Position numbers and translations under genes: made by a program. Below, piece by piece: positions 1 to 10,835 of a stretch of DNA of 64,000 bases. The stretch lies in NCBI GenBank assembly GCA_025642065.1, contig JAODUP010000012.1:3480001-3544000 (forward strand). The letters run 5' to 3'. The stretch comes from Paralvinella palmiformis. Taxonomy: Eukaryota > Annelida > Polychaeta > Terebellida > Alvinellidae. The notes beneath the pieces are model-generated. The model saw nothing but the letters and a program-made list of their open reading frames with translations, made no database searches and was not told the origin of the DNA. Each line of letters opens with the position of its first letter. Within the stretch, counting starts at the first letter, position 1.

Positions 1-60
1 CTCTATCACTCACTTACTCATTCGCTCACTCATACTTAGATTGACTTCTTCACTTTACGG
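1..60. repeat. Degenerate CACT/CATT tetranucleotide tract
   Basis: The window opens with a decayed tetranucleotide tract of CACT and CATT units. It resembles the long (CACT)n arrays at 41.6 and 49.0 kb but is far less regular. Confidence 0.5.
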
Positions 61-157
61 ACTAACTCCCCGTAGAGAAAAACACAATTTAAACACCCAA
101 CGCCGCCCAAATTACCACCGATATGTCTATATAAATTATAGAGAATATCCCCGGAAA

Positions 158-289
158 TGACGTCAATAAAGAAAGGGTCGGGAAACGAAATATATAAATA
201 AATAAATGGCGCCTAGCCAATGACCAGACCTCACTACCGGGAGCCAATGTCCTTCGTATAACCTCTAATTCTGTTGACAAATATAAAAG
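158..289 (+). promoter_or_regulatory. RNA polymerase II promoter with CRE, two CCAAT boxes and a TATA box
   Basis: Several promoter elements lie in the expected order upstream of the exon at 430. A perfect TGACGTCA (cAMP response element, bound by CREB/ATF bZIP factors) is at 158-165. CCAAT boxes (NF-Y type) are at 217-221 and 244-248. A TATAAAAG box is at 282-289. Known TATA spacing puts transcription start near 312-320, giving a 5' UTR of about 110 nt before the ATG at 430. A second AT-rich element, TATAAATA, is at 191-198. The order and spacing are seen in the sequence; activity is inferred. Confidence 0.55.
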
Positions 290-429
290 CCAGACGCGGC
301 AGCAATTCGCCTCTTAAATTGCGAGTCGGCCATTTATTTTGGTTCGGAAACAAAACGAAAAAAGCCGGGAATCGTCGGACTCTCTCCGGCCGTCTCTGGA
401 CATCTCCATCACCGAGGAGACTAACCAAA

Positions 430-521
430 ATGGCGGCTGCGAAGATGGCTTCCTTATTAGAGACACTGGTCGACTGCGAGCGGGGAAAGGGGAGAAAATT
501 GGTAGCCGGGAAAATGAACGG
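430..521 (+). CDS. First coding exon of an unrecognised gene (partial)
   Basis: The ATG at 430 has a strong Kozak context (A at -3, G at +4) inside an AAAATGGCGGC motif, which is also the YY1 consensus often found over start codons. The exon encodes about 30 residues, beginning MAAAKMASLLETLVDC and ending in KMNG. The open frame ends at a good splice donor, GG|GTAAGG, with GT at 522-523, so the exon ends in phase 2. A complete promoter lies 140-270 bp upstream. Downstream sequence is intron-like, with CT and CA microsatellites. I do not recognise the protein, and the second exon is not identified in this window. A second in-frame ATG six codons on could also initiate. The exon call rests on start context, donor and promoter together; homology is not established. 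Confidence 0.5.
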
Positions 522-578
522 GTAAGGTCATGTTTTGTGAGAGCTCAATTATGTGGTTTGGCGCTGGCTGGCTGAATG

Positions 579-579
579 G

Positions 580-611
<32 letters not shown>

Positions 612-626
612 CTCGCTCGCTCGCTC
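579..626. repeat. (CT)n / (CTCG)n microsatellite
   Basis: A CT dinucleotide run passes into CTCG tetranucleotides, inside the probable first intron of the gene starting at 430. Confidence 0.85.
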
Positions 627-808
627 TGTGCGTGTGTCTTTATGTGCTTGTTTGACTCTACGCACGCACATGTTTGTTGGTCAGTTGTTATTTTATTTGT
701 CTTTCCGTCCATCGATCTCTGTGCATGTTAGCGCGTCCAATTGTTAATGACCGGTAGATTTGGGGGAGGGGGCACGCACGCACACGTGTGTATAAGAATA
801 AATACAAG

Positions 809-1056
809 TGCGCGCGCGCGCTCACACACACACACACACACACATCACTAATAAACACAAATATATAAACGAAGAAACATAGACAGACATACATAGTTGT
901 AAACACAAACACATTCGTACACATAAAGACAAACAAAGAAACAAAATGACTAACAAGCAATTAATTAAACACAAACAAAACAAATAAATAAACCTAAACG
1001 AGCAAATAAACAAGCAAACAAATAAACACAAACAAACAAACAAACAAAGGAACACA
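809..1056. repeat. (CG)n(CA)n followed by AAAC/AAAT-rich tract
   Basis: A short alternating CG run (811-820) joins a (CA)n run (823-844). About 200 bp of decayed AAAC/AAAT units follow. The CG-CA junction is alternating purine-pyrimidine DNA with Z-DNA potential. Confidence 0.8.
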
Positions 1057-1209
1057 AACTGGTAGTTCACTACCCGCGGCGTATTAGGATGATACAAAGA
1101 GTGTGTCGAGATGTGAACTAATAAAGACAAATGATAGTCATGGATGTTGTCAAGAAGCTGATTATCTCTACCGGGTACCACGCCCACCCCCCACCCCCAT
1201 CTCATCCTC

Positions 1210-2560
1210 CGACAGCCAACTACTGGCTCACAACATTTGCTATAGCCAGTCAGACAGCCAACTACTGGCTCATAACATGTATTATGGCCACCCGACAGCC
1301 AACTACTGGCTCACAACATTTACTATAGCCAGTCATACAGCCAACTACTTGCTCATCGCGTGTATTGTGCCCACCCAACAACCAACTACTAGCCCATAAC
1401 GTGTATTATGACCACGCGACAGCCAACTACTCGCTCATGACGTGTAATTTTGGCCACCCGACAGCCAACTACTGGCCGATAACATGTATTATGGCCACCC
1501 AACAGCCAACTACTGCCCGATGACGTCTATTATGGCCACTCGACAGCCAACTATTCGCTCATTACGTGTTTTGTGATCACCCGACAGCCAACTACTGGCT
1601 TATGACGTGTATTATGACCACCCGGCAGCCAACTACTGCCCGATGACGTCTATTATGGCCACTCGACAGCCAACTATTCGCTCATTAAGTGTTTTGTGAT
1701 CACCCGACAGCCAAGTACTGGCTTATGACGTGTATTATGACCACCCGACAGCCAACTACTGGCTCATAACATGTATTATGGCCACCCGACAGCCAACTAT
1801 TCACTCATGACGTGTATTATGACCACCCGACATCAAACTGCTGGCTCTTGACGCATATTATGGCCACCCGACAGCCAACTACTGGCTCATAACATATATT
1901 ATGACCACCCGACAGCCAACTACTTGCTTATGACGTGTGCTATGGCCACCCGACCGCCAACTACTCGCTCGTAACGTGTATTATGGCCACACTCGACAGT
2001 CGACTGCTGCTTCATAAGGTATTTTATGGTCAGCCCAGATGGCCAACTCTTGGCTCATAATATCTATTATGGTCACCCTAACGGCCAAATACTGGCTCAT
2101 TACGTGGCCCACAACTTGTAAGAGAGCTACACGCTATCCCACCCAACAATCAACTACCGGCTCACAACTTGTACTAAACCGAGGCGACTTCGCGACAGCT
2201 ATTGTCTCATAACTTATACTGAGTCCATACGATCCCCCCCCCTCTCAACAATCAACTACCAGCTCATAACTTATACTAAAACCATACGTCCTCACTCCCG
2301 ACAGCCAACTACTGGCTCATAATTTGTATCGAGATCCCCCCCCCCTTCCACGAATAACAGCTACTGGCTCACAACTCGTACAAAAACAACGTAAGCCAAA
2401 CTCCGACAACCAACGACTGACTCACAAAATGTTCTAATGCGCCCCGACAGAGAACCCCCCCCCACACACACACAGAGTCTGCTCTCCCCGACAACCAATT
2501 ACTGACTCACAAAGTGTACTAAGGCCAAACGAATCCCAACCCTCATCCACCGACAGCCAT
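1210..2560. repeat. 41-bp satellite array, about 32 copies
   Basis: The tandem unit is about 41 bp, shown by the spacing of the CAGCCAACTA core at 1213, 1255, 1296 and 1338. Each well-preserved unit contains AGCCAACTACTGGCT, a 5-bp perfect inverted repeat around a 5-nt loop. Many units also carry TGACGT. Copies at 1493-1740 form a higher-order repeat: a three-monomer block is duplicated with a 123-bp offset (GCCCGATGACGTC at 1515 and 1638). From about 2100 the units decay, with cytosine runs inserted. No coding or RNA-gene signal is seen. Confidence 0.9.
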
Positions 2561-3407
2561 TCTCCGTGTCGTTCTCTAGTCGCCAACTTCTGTATCCGGA
2601 AGGCGCCTTTCTCATTCCCAGATAATTAACCCCATTTACTGAACAGGGACGTCTAGCTGATCCCGAACAATCCTGGGTCGATTGTCGGTAGCCTGGAGTC
2701 GGAATGGCCGAGATCCTGGAGGTTGGTTATAAGACGCTAGAGTGGCTGGGGTCGGGCAGTGGGGAGGGGTGAGGCGGATCTATTCCACTATCCTCTACCT
2801 AACCGGTGTCGGCGAGAAGTGATCAACTATGTAATGACGCGGATATCGTATGTCGGCCCGCAGCCCGCGGCCTCGATGATTCTCACGTTTTACGGGCGAT
2901 TTGTCTCCGAGCCCGCGGCCCGTGGCTCGATAGGGCCGTGCCCAGCCCACGGGGCTATTTACCCGACGGTCGGGTTTTTACGGCACGGTGTCGGCAAGTG
3001 GAGATTAGCTCGGTCACGTGGTATTGATTTGTCATTCGTCATCAGATCGGCCACAAGGTGGCGCTAGTGCGGCGTTAAGTCGATGGACGAACGAACGACC
3101 AAATAGCATGAAGATCGTTTTCTTATGGGCATGGGGAGGTGGGCTTCTGAGGGCTGGGAAGAGGAGGGGTGACCCGGGGGTCGGGTTGATGGCTGGGGGC
3201 GTGCCCCGTGGGCGGACTATGGGCTGTTTGATGTGTAGCTCGGGATGTGATGAGCTCTCTGGAGTGAGTTAGGGATGTCGATGTTGGTAACTGTGATCGA
3301 CCTTGACCTTGTGTACCAATACACCTCTGGATGTTGGGCTGTAAGCTAGCCGGGTAGTCGACTGTCCTACTCTGAGTTTGAGCCTCTAAGCTAATGACAT
3401 TAAATTA
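2561..3407. other. Unique GC-rich DNA, no gene recognised
   Basis: A 102-codon open frame (2759-3067, +) is GC-rich and shows no family signature. Related CCCGCGGCC blocks repeat at about 2868 and 2912. CCACAAGGTGGCGCTAG at 3051-3067 closely fits the bilaterian CTCF consensus. Confidence 0.45.
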
Positions 3408-3470
3408 TATATATATATATATATATATATAAAACGATGAGTCGTGTACGTCTGTCTGTGTGTGTGTGTC
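3408..3470. repeat. (AT)n and (GT)n microsatellites
   Basis: An alternating AT tract (about 3408-3431) is followed by a short GT run near 3455-3470. Confidence 0.85.
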
Positions 3471-3693
3471 CGTGACGGAGAGAGACTCTGTTTGGCATTG
3501 TCTGTGAATAGTATAACCATAATTTTGTGAAATTGTAACTGTATGATTATGTATATTTATTCGTACATGCTCACGCGTTTGTGTGATCGTATACATATGT
3601 TTGTTATTATTCGAATAGGTATATACTGGTGTGTGTGCCTGTGTCTGTGTGTGTGCGTGGGTGTTAATTTCATCTTAGCTATCCTGATTTTAG

Positions 3694-3833
3694 GTGTTTC
3701 GTCCTACCCACCAAAGGACCTTATTACAAATATTCTGTTATTTTTCTCTAAAGTTGGTCACATTGAACAGAAACAATGCCAGGATCAATCAGCTGTCATT
3801 GATGATACTGATATTAAATTTATTAAAATCTAA
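3694..3833 (+). CDS. Possible terminal coding exon, unrecognised protein
   Basis: A pyrimidine-rich stretch ending in CCTGATTTTAG gives a good splice acceptor, with AG at 3692-3693. An open frame of about 46 codons follows and ends at TAA 3831-3833. Residues include VSSYPPKDLITNILLFFSKV near the start and an acidic, Ile-rich end (VIDDTDIKFIKI). The amino-acid mix and acceptor look like a real last exon. I do not recognise a family. The exon needs two bases to complete its first codon, so it cannot splice directly in frame to the exon at 430-521, which already supplies two. If it is the same gene, a middle exon is missing from view. No AATAAA lies close downstream. It could be chance. Confidence 0.3.
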
Positions 3834-3940
3834 ACAATATTGTTAATTTTCATTATCCTCAAATACCACAGTAGGTGTAATATGGATCCGATACAAACAA
3901 TATACCGAATTGAAATATATAACAACAACGAAAACAGGAG

Positions 3941-3978
3941 AAAAACAACAACAGCAACAACAACAACAACACCACCAG
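3941..3978. repeat. (CAA)n-rich trinucleotide tract
   Basis: A CAA/CAG-type trinucleotide tract directly precedes the AAT-linked element that follows. Confidence 0.7.
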
Positions 3979-4080
3979 CAATAATAATAATAATAATAAT
4001 AATGTAGATTTTATAAAGCGCCCTTACTAATCAATAAGATATTTTTACCATCATAGGTCAAAGTAACTTTGAACAGGTAA
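3979..4080 (+). mobile_element. AAT-microsatellite-linked interspersed repeat, copy 1
   Basis: An (AAT)n run is followed by TGTAGATTTTATAAAGCGCC and then about 70 bp of flank. (AAT)n followed by GTAGAT recurs at 6404 and 6538, and a related piece lies at 35610. The 6538 copy also has CAAAACGCTGTACAGAG, and the 35610 copy has CAAAGACACTATACAGTG. From memory, AAT runs beside an AAAGCGC-type core are common in marine invertebrate genomes. Ends and class are undetermined. Confidence 0.45.
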
Positions 4081-5290
4081 GTTTCTAGAATAGATTCAAA
4101 CTTTTCAAGAGAGTGCTGGGTAGAGTTGAGTTCGTTTATTTGAGTTATTTAACTTCGGCATCGGTCAGAGGTCCGACTCCAAAAGAAACATCCCAAAATT
4201 ACTCTTTCCAGTAGTAGCTGACTTGTTGATCTAAGTGTTCGGTACCACTTTGTAATGGACTAGGGTTCACACAGGTATTTTGTTAATGGATTTATAAAGA
4301 CTTTAGTAAAATCAACAACAATACCAGCACCAGCAGCAGCAACAGCAGCACTACCACCACCAGCAGCAACAGCAAAAACAACAAAAATAGTACCATCGTC
4401 ATAATACCACAAACCACCTACTGTCCATAAACTATTATCTATAAAGATCCGATATCTGATTGTCTCTTCAGTGACGAGGTATCCAATTTTATATTCGACC
4501 GGCTCAACCGATTCACCCCATACCACCCCCTCCCCAGTCTTCCCCCAGAGACCAATCCACCTCCTTCCTACAAGAACGAAGCCCCATAGCGGAGAGTGGA
4601 ATTAAAAGGAGCCAAAAAAGATAATTACACCTGAGTGGCAATGTACGATTGAGTTGATCGAGCAGTAATGCGAGTAGGCTGTCAGCAGGTGGCCACCTCC
4701 AGCCAATCAGGAGCCAGGTCGATGTTAACAGTAAGGTACATATTATAGAGCGGCTGGGTCCCGTGTTCTAGGTGAGGATTAGCCAGATAATTGTTTAGTG
4801 TAAGGTGAGAGCCAGGTAAGATAGATTAGAGAAAACCCGTCCCGCCGTACGGCGTGGCGGTCGCCAGGCATAACTAACAGGATATGACGTCACTCACAGG
4901 TGTTCCGCTATATTGTGATGTAATCAAACGTAACTTGATCCGTTAGAGAGTTGGCTGTTGGCTAGGATTTAGACGAGCTCACGGACGCCAGGACGTGTCG
5001 GGACAGGATGTGAGCGTCCGTGAGAGACTTCTGGGATTCGAGTGGCGAAAAATTGTTGGTTTTTTTTTAGAAAAGACGAACATGTTTCAGAAAAATTCGG
5101 TGTTTTCGTTTGAAGAAATCTCGAGCCCTGGATGAATCGTCAACATATTTTCATCACGTTTTATGACTCTGTGCGGTGGTACCCTTCACCCACAGGTGGC
5201 ATACATACGCTCGTACGCACGCTTAGGCAAACATACATACATGCGCGCAAGCACACACGCGCTCAAGCACACAAGCACAAACCCATATAC
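4081..5290. other. Unique DNA with a CAG/CAA/CCA-rich patch
   Basis: No gene is recognised. A trinucleotide patch at about 4315-4385 gives a spurious Ala/Val/Gly-rich minus-strand frame. A perfect TGACGTCA is at 4885-4892. GCAC-type simple repeats appear near 5205-5280. Confidence 0.4.
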
Positions 5291-5618
5291 CTGTTTTTTA
5301 ACGCATAGTCGCTCTGTTTTGTTGTTTGCTGGCGAGTAAACACTGCAGGTTTTCAAGTCAAATACCCAACATCGTAGTACTGAAGTCCCTGATGATTCGT
5401 CGAGATGTAGTCATCGGGATCCGTGCCAGTCCGTGCCAGTGCCGCCGTATCCGTATAAGACAGACATACAGCTATACAGGTACAAACTATTTATCATCAT
5501 CAATGTTAGAATCAACATAATACCTGTCATAATGTACACAGCTTTACTTTATCATAGATAATACGGTTGTCTTAATGGACATTAATCATAATAAAGTCAT
5601 CGAGTACAAAGATGTTAA

Positions 5619-5662
<44 letters not shown>

Positions 5663-5668
5663 TTTGTG
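5619..5668. repeat. (CT)n(GT)n compound microsatellite
   Basis: A CT run passes directly into a GT run. Confidence 0.9.
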
Positions 5669-6180
5669 TGTTACACCCCCCCACGTCTATCTCCTCGTCC
5701 CGTCCCCCATTCCCTGCCCGACACATAAACCTTCATCACCGAGGCTCGTATCTATAAGCTGGCTGACGACCGGTTTATGTAACAGTCTAATAGTTTCTCC
5801 GTGACGTGATGGCAAGTTAGTTAGCTCTATGGGGGGATCACGGCCTCAGTACAGTAGGCCATAATACGGGGCTGGTACAACGATACTACGGACTGTGTAC
5901 ACATCCGGACGTACACCGACTGTACGCCGCCGTGTACACGGTCCACTGATTAATGACAAAAAGAAACAAAACATAAAGCTACCAGTAAACGACGGCCGCC
6001 ATTTTGTGATCCTATAGATCTTGGTAACGATGACAGCTGATCTAACGCCGTGCAGCTTGTTGGGGGATCCGGTAATGGGGGAAGTATGCTGGATCCAGAT
6101 GTCCGGCGGAGTGGGGGGCGGCCAAGTTGGTAGCGATATTGGATAGACACTTAAGCGAACGCACCGAGTTCGATTTCACT
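5669..6180. other. Unique CpG-rich DNA, no gene recognised
   Basis: The minus strand holds AAAATGGCGGC (a YY1-type start-codon motif) near 5994, but only a seven-codon frame follows. Nothing else is supported. Confidence 0.35.
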
Positions 6181-6376
6181 TGTTGCTGTTGTTGTTGTTG
6201 TTGCGGAGAACTGCACGCTATCCTTGGCCAGTTTAATACTGGTCTAGATAATACTGGTTTAGAGTGAGTGAGTGAATGAGTGAGTGAGTGAGTGAATAGT
6301 AGTAGTAGTAGTAGTAGTAGTAGTAGACTACTACTAGTACAACTACTACTCAGGTAATCGTAATCGATTACCTTGG
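6181..6376. repeat. (TTG)n, (GTGA)n and (AGT)n cluster ending in foldbacks
   Basis: TTG units (6181-6202), GTGA units (about 6262-6297) and AGT units (about 6298-6328) lie together. The AGT run is followed by ACTACTACT, its own complement, so it can fold back. GGTAATCGTAATCGATTACC, with 7-bp arms, comes next. Confidence 0.8.
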
Positions 6377-6403
6377 TCCTGTAATTTCCCCAACCCTGAT
6401 AGT

Positions 6404-6460
6404 AATAATAATAATAATAATAATATTAATATTAATAATGTAGATTAGGTGTGTGCCAAA
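6404..6460 (+). mobile_element. AAT-linked interspersed repeat, copy 2 (short)
   Basis: (AAT)n followed by AATGTAGATTAGG shares the junction of the copy at 3979 but loses similarity soon after. Confidence 0.35.
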
Positions 6461-6496
6461 ACTAGTGTGGGTGGTTACCGTTTGCTTAGACGACAG

Positions 6497-6527
6497 TGAG
6501 TGAGTGAGTGAGTGAGTGAGTGAGTGG
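6497..6527. repeat. (GTGA)n microsatellite
   Basis: A regular GTGA tetranucleotide run lies between two AAT-linked repeats. Confidence 0.9.
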
Positions 6528-6537
6528 TGGTAATTTT

Positions 6538-6640
6538 AATAATAATAATTATTATTATTATTATTATTATTATGTAGATGATTTGATAAAACATCCCTGT
6601 CAAAGAGGAGCCATTTCAAAACGCTGTACAGAGAGATATC
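6538..6640 (+). mobile_element. AAT/ATT-linked interspersed repeat, copy 3
   Basis: An AAT-to-ATT run is followed by ATGTAGATGATTTGATAAAA and, about 50 bp later, CAAAACGCTGTACAGAG. The second block resembles CAAAGACACTATACAGTG in the copy at 35610. Confidence 0.4.
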
Positions 6641-7329
6641 ACGAATATGAGCTACCCAGAAACAGCGAATAATGGATATTATTTACAACAAAAAGTAAAC
6701 TGTGATGTCGGACGTAGATAGATAAATATCAGATAAAATTAACGATTAATCGATCAAACCTCGTCACGAGCGGCTGCCATGGGAAGGGTTTCGGTAGATC
6801 GTTGGCAGATGTTGATGGGCCGCAAAAGAAAAGCAAAATTTGGGGAAGGGAGACAAAAATCAAAACAAAACTCCACCATCCTGCATCTAGACGGAAGCTA
6901 TAGCATTTTCTCGACATATCTCGTAATTCGAAACATGTTTCCCGTGTTAAGTTGTCTATCATCTTCCATTCTCCTGGATCGGGCCCTACCGTTTTCGGTG
7001 TCTTTTCGCCGTTTTTTCTCCTAGATCCGGACCGTGTTTATCGGCGAGACACGGTAAGAGCCGGGGGCGTTACGGTCGGTTGGCGGTCTCCGGAGTAGAG
7101 AGGATGCGAATAGAGGAGTATTTTCCGTCTCTGTCATCGTCAACGCGACTAGACGAGAAGATAACACAGATATTATTGGTAGTGTTGTCTGTATGTTGTG
7201 GTAATTAGAACCAGATCCCGACTTGTCATCGGACGTCGACGTTTGGTAAATGTTAAATCTGGTATAAATGGTAATGTTAGACTGTTGTATGTGGGGGGGG
7301 GGAGAAGGGAGGGAGGGGTGGTGGTCCGG
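6641..7329. other. Unique DNA, no gene recognised
   Basis: Short frames exist on both strands, none with a recognisable domain or a convincing splice pair. A G-rich run lies near 7292-7315. Confidence 0.35.
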
Positions 7330-7723
7330 GATGACAGAGAGACAGATAGATGAGTGGACAGACGGCAGACAGGTGGATTGACAAACACGCGTAGAAACAG
7401 AAGGACAAACAGACAGACAGACAGACAGACCGACAGACCGACCGACCGACAATCAGACACTTATAAATAGACGAACAGACAGACAGATTAACAGACAGAC
7501 TGATAAATAGACAGATACACAAATAGACAGATACACAAATAGACAGACCGACAGACAGACAGACGGATAGAGAGGCGGACGAACGGACAAACCAAAAACC
7601 GAGACAGACAGACATACATACATACAGACAGACAGACAGACAGACAGAGAAATAAAAAAAATCAAGACTGACAGACACACAGTCAGAGAAACAGAGGGAT
7701 GGACGAACGGTCAAACAAAAATT

Positions 7724-7754
<31 letters not shown>

Positions 7755-7762
7755 CAACGTTG
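7330..7762. repeat. GACA/CAGA-rich degenerate tetranucleotide array
   Basis: About 430 bp of GACA-type units contain several perfect (CAGA)n runs separated by decayed units. Open minus-strand frames made of Ser, Val, Cys and Leu are translations of this repeat, not genes. Confidence 0.9.
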
Positions 7763-9632
7763 CAATCACCAGGATCATCATAATAATAACATCAACAAAT
7801 TCACAATCGACGAACAAATGTAAAAAAAATACATCGATATATCAATCAAAAAACTCCATCAACAATATGGCAGATGATCATTTACTTAAAATCTCTTCTA
7901 AAAACAAAACAAATCGTCTTCCGTTTCCTGTTCGACGTAAGAATGAAGACGTCCTCGGGATGGGAGGCTTTTTTTCCCGTTTCCGGTTGCCATGACTACC
8001 GACAAATTGTTGTTATTTACCGGCTTTTTGTTGTTTATATGAGGCGTGATACTAAACAATCGTTTTTTCTATCTCCGATATCGATATATCATCATTAGAG
8101 GAAGTGTTTAGATTAGAAAATACACACAGACGGCGTCGACTCCGACACATGTTGACGTCATTAATCACTCAAAGACGTCATTAAACTGATAAAATCGGTC
8201 ACCAAGTTGTCACGTGACAACAGCCCTACCGGCTGGCTCATAATTCTTCGACACGTCACCGCGAACCTGGATCGCGTTCTCGAACGGGCGCGATCCGGAA
8301 ATTGCGACTCAGTCCCGCAGCGCTCACCTCGAATTGGTACCGTCGACACTACAGGATGTTACCCAGTTAACTGTTACCCGTTGCTCCGTCACTTTGCGAC
8401 ACCCCGTAGGCCCAGCTGGACCATGGCAAAGAGATACGTCCCCGCGTAACTGTCGAACGCATCAACCTGGATCATGCGGATACTGATGACCCGCATCCGG
8501 AACGGCCGCTCGGTGCATCCCGTACCACGCGCCCAGTCCGGATAGACAGGTGCCCCAATAGGGGGCACCACTGGCGCACTTTCGTCATGAACCCGTTCGT
8601 CATTTATCCCAGTTGTCAGTAGGGTACGTGCAGGTGGAAGCCATCTTGTATTTACCGTGTCCACCGAATGATGTCAAATAAATCGCGCCATTTATTGGTG
8701 TCGTCCCGTCTGAGGATTACGGTATATGTTAACGACGGCCATGATTGAGGAGATCCGTACGCCAGTAGTGCGCAGCACGTGATCTATTGCATTTAGCGAT
8801 GATCCGGGAAAGCTGCTGGTGTTCGGCGTCCTTCGGAGCCGGCAGAGCCACCTGGCCGTTTATGCTACGTCCTTCACGTGACCTCCATTATCGGTGACGT
8901 CAGACGACCGGGAGACGGCCATTTTCTCCCAGGCCGACGATCATCAACGCCACCGAGCTCCCGGTTGTAATCCACTTCCGGTATAATCCGTCCCGCTCCC
9001 GACCGTCCTGACCTACATACATAGCGTCCTTTTATTATCGCCCGCGTGGGACCCGATTCGGCGAGTCACGTGGTCGCTGATCCTCGATGACCTCATTCCG
9101 TATGACGAATGACCAATCAGAATGCTCGACGGCCGACCAATAACGGCTCCGACACGTGTTAGCCGAGTAGCTGCCACGGGTCACGTGACGATGACCAGCG
9201 ACAATATGGCGGCAATAAACGCGGACGGTCGTTGACGACCGGTGCCATTATAACGAGGTCGCCGAGACCAGGGACTGATGTATGGCGATGGTATCGTGGG
9301 GTAGCCTCTCGCACACACACACACCCCTCCTCCGAAGTTTCCCTCATCACCATGGCGACATATTTCTGGGTTTTAAACAGAAATATTCCGCCCTAAAACG
9401 TGTATTGTTAGTTTGTTGATAGCACTTCCCCAATCCATCATGTCTGCCGACATCGAAGCTTCAATTCGTTGTCAACTGTTGTCATTTGTATTAACTGGCG
9501 TTATTACAGTAGTTGTGGAAGATACACTGGCGTTATGAATAATAACATTGATGCAAAACGCGCATACGTACATACGTACAAATATAAAGGCATAAAAAGG
9601 TACACGCACAGAAGCATCAAATCGCACAGTCC
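7763..9632. other. Unique CpG-rich island with clustered palindromic motifs
   Basis: About 1.9 kb without tandem repeats. It holds perfect TGACGTCA at 8153-8160 and 8895-8902. GTCACGTGAC lies at 8209-8218, inside the 14-bp palindrome TTGTCACGTGACAA, and again at 9180-9189. ATCACCATGGCGAC, an RFX X-box-like site, is at 9346-9359. This density suits a promoter or enhancer island. One candidate minus-strand exon is listed separately. Confidence 0.45.
8389..8664 (-). CDS. Possible exon, unrecognised product
   Basis: A 91-codon open frame reads with mixed, non-repetitive codon use through CpG-rich unique DNA. The C-terminal half is the most protein-like, including MRVISIRMIQVDAFDSYAG and then a hydrophobic segment, TYLFAMVQLGL. 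The ATG at 8664 is arbitrary; an exon could begin at an acceptor inside the frame. A second ATG in a strong Kozak context lies just inside in another frame but stops after 14 codons. No family is recognised and no matching splice pair is convincing. Confidence 0.22.
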   Translation of the reverse strand: MDTVNTRWLPPARTLLTTGINDERVHDESAPVVPPIGAPVYPDWARGTGCTERPFRMRVISIRMIQVDAFDSYAGTYLFAMVQLGLRGVAK

Positions 9633-9687
9633 TACACACACACACACACACACACAGACACACTCACTCACACATGCATACACCCCC

Positions 9688-9723
<36 letters not shown>
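9633..9723. repeat. (CA)n microsatellites
   Basis: Two CA runs (about 9635-9660 and 9689-9723) are separated by CACT units and a C run. Frames rich in His/Thr or Val/Cys here are artefacts. Confidence 0.9.
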
Positions 9724-9726
<3 letters not shown>

Positions 9727-9984
9727 ATGTACCCGAGGAAGAAAAGACATCCCCCCGCCATATACGCACATAATCGCAAAAATAAACAGCCAATCAGTAT
9801 TCTTTATTATTTTATGCTAATTAGGTCAGTGTCGTTATGCAAATTGCGCGCTGTGACCTAGATAATCAAATTGTTACGATTACCGACAAATTTCGGTAAC
9901 CGATCGGAGTCAGTGTCCATGTTCGTTCCTGCCTCTAGGCTCTATGAGGCGGTTGAGTAAAGTATCCAGTATCCGAAAACCATC

Positions 9985-10480
9985 CAGTGAATGCCTCATC
10001 GAACTAAACCAACAAACCAATCAAACAGTAAACAAACTAGTCAACCAGCCAATCTACTATCAAGCCAGACAAACCAGTCTGTTGTCTACGAGCCAGCCAA
10101 TCAAGACATCTACCGAGCTCCCTAACCAGCCGTTTCGGTTAGTGCTAACTATTCTTTAGTCGATCAGCCCAAATGGGCGGCTAGGCAGCTAGCCAGTTAT
10201 CAAGCTAGTTATCTGGTTAGATAACCAGCCAGCTACCATATCAATCCGCCAATCAACCAATTAACTAGCCTACCAATTAGCCTATCAACCAGCCAGATAA
10301 ATTCATCAACCAATAAACCGGCCAGCCGGCTAGCCGATCAATCAGCCAGTTATATCCGCCAGCCGACCAACCAGCCAGCGAGCCAACTAGTCAGCCTATC
10401 AAGAAGCTAGCTAAGTCCACCAGACTATCAACTGACCAGCCGACCAGCCAGCCAGCCAGCTATAAGGAAGCTCCGTAGTA
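9985..10480. repeat. Degenerate AACC/AGCC tetranucleotide array
   Basis: About 500 bp are built from units such as CAACCAGCCAGC and TAACCAGCCA. Many CTAG and TTAACT insertions break the period. It resembles the decayed cytosine-rich arrays at 52.9 and 60.0 kb. Confidence 0.75.
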
Positions 10481-10835
10481 TTATATCGAGCGTCTAAGGT
10501 AGGGAGAATCTCATTAGAAACTTGTCATTCTAGACGGCTCAAGATAATAGAACTAGTGGCGCCATCTAACCACAACTGTCACTTTCTATCTAACATCTAT
10601 CCCTCACTGATCGTAGCCCACCGAGCTACGGTCACTCCTGTCACGTGGAAAACAACCGGCTCCCTCTAGCGCCCACTCCAATCTGTCCACGTGATAGAGT
10701 CGCGGATTCCGATATCGCGTTAAATCGCTCGATCTGGATACGGATAGGTCGGGATATTGGAAAGGGATGGTCCTCGATGGAGGTGATGTAATAGGGATAT
10801 TATAGTACGTTGGTCCGCTCTAGATAATAGTTAAC
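10481..10835. other. Unique DNA, no gene recognised
   Basis: Nothing coding is seen. Short CTCF-like pieces (GTGGCGCCATCTA near 10557) are present. Confidence 0.3.

Noticed and set aside
1210..2560. CRISPR-like appearance of a short repeat with regular period
   Set aside because: The whole 41-bp period is related between units, with no unique spacers, and the DNA is eukaryotic in character. The same reasoning rejects the 47-bp array at 49.9 kb.
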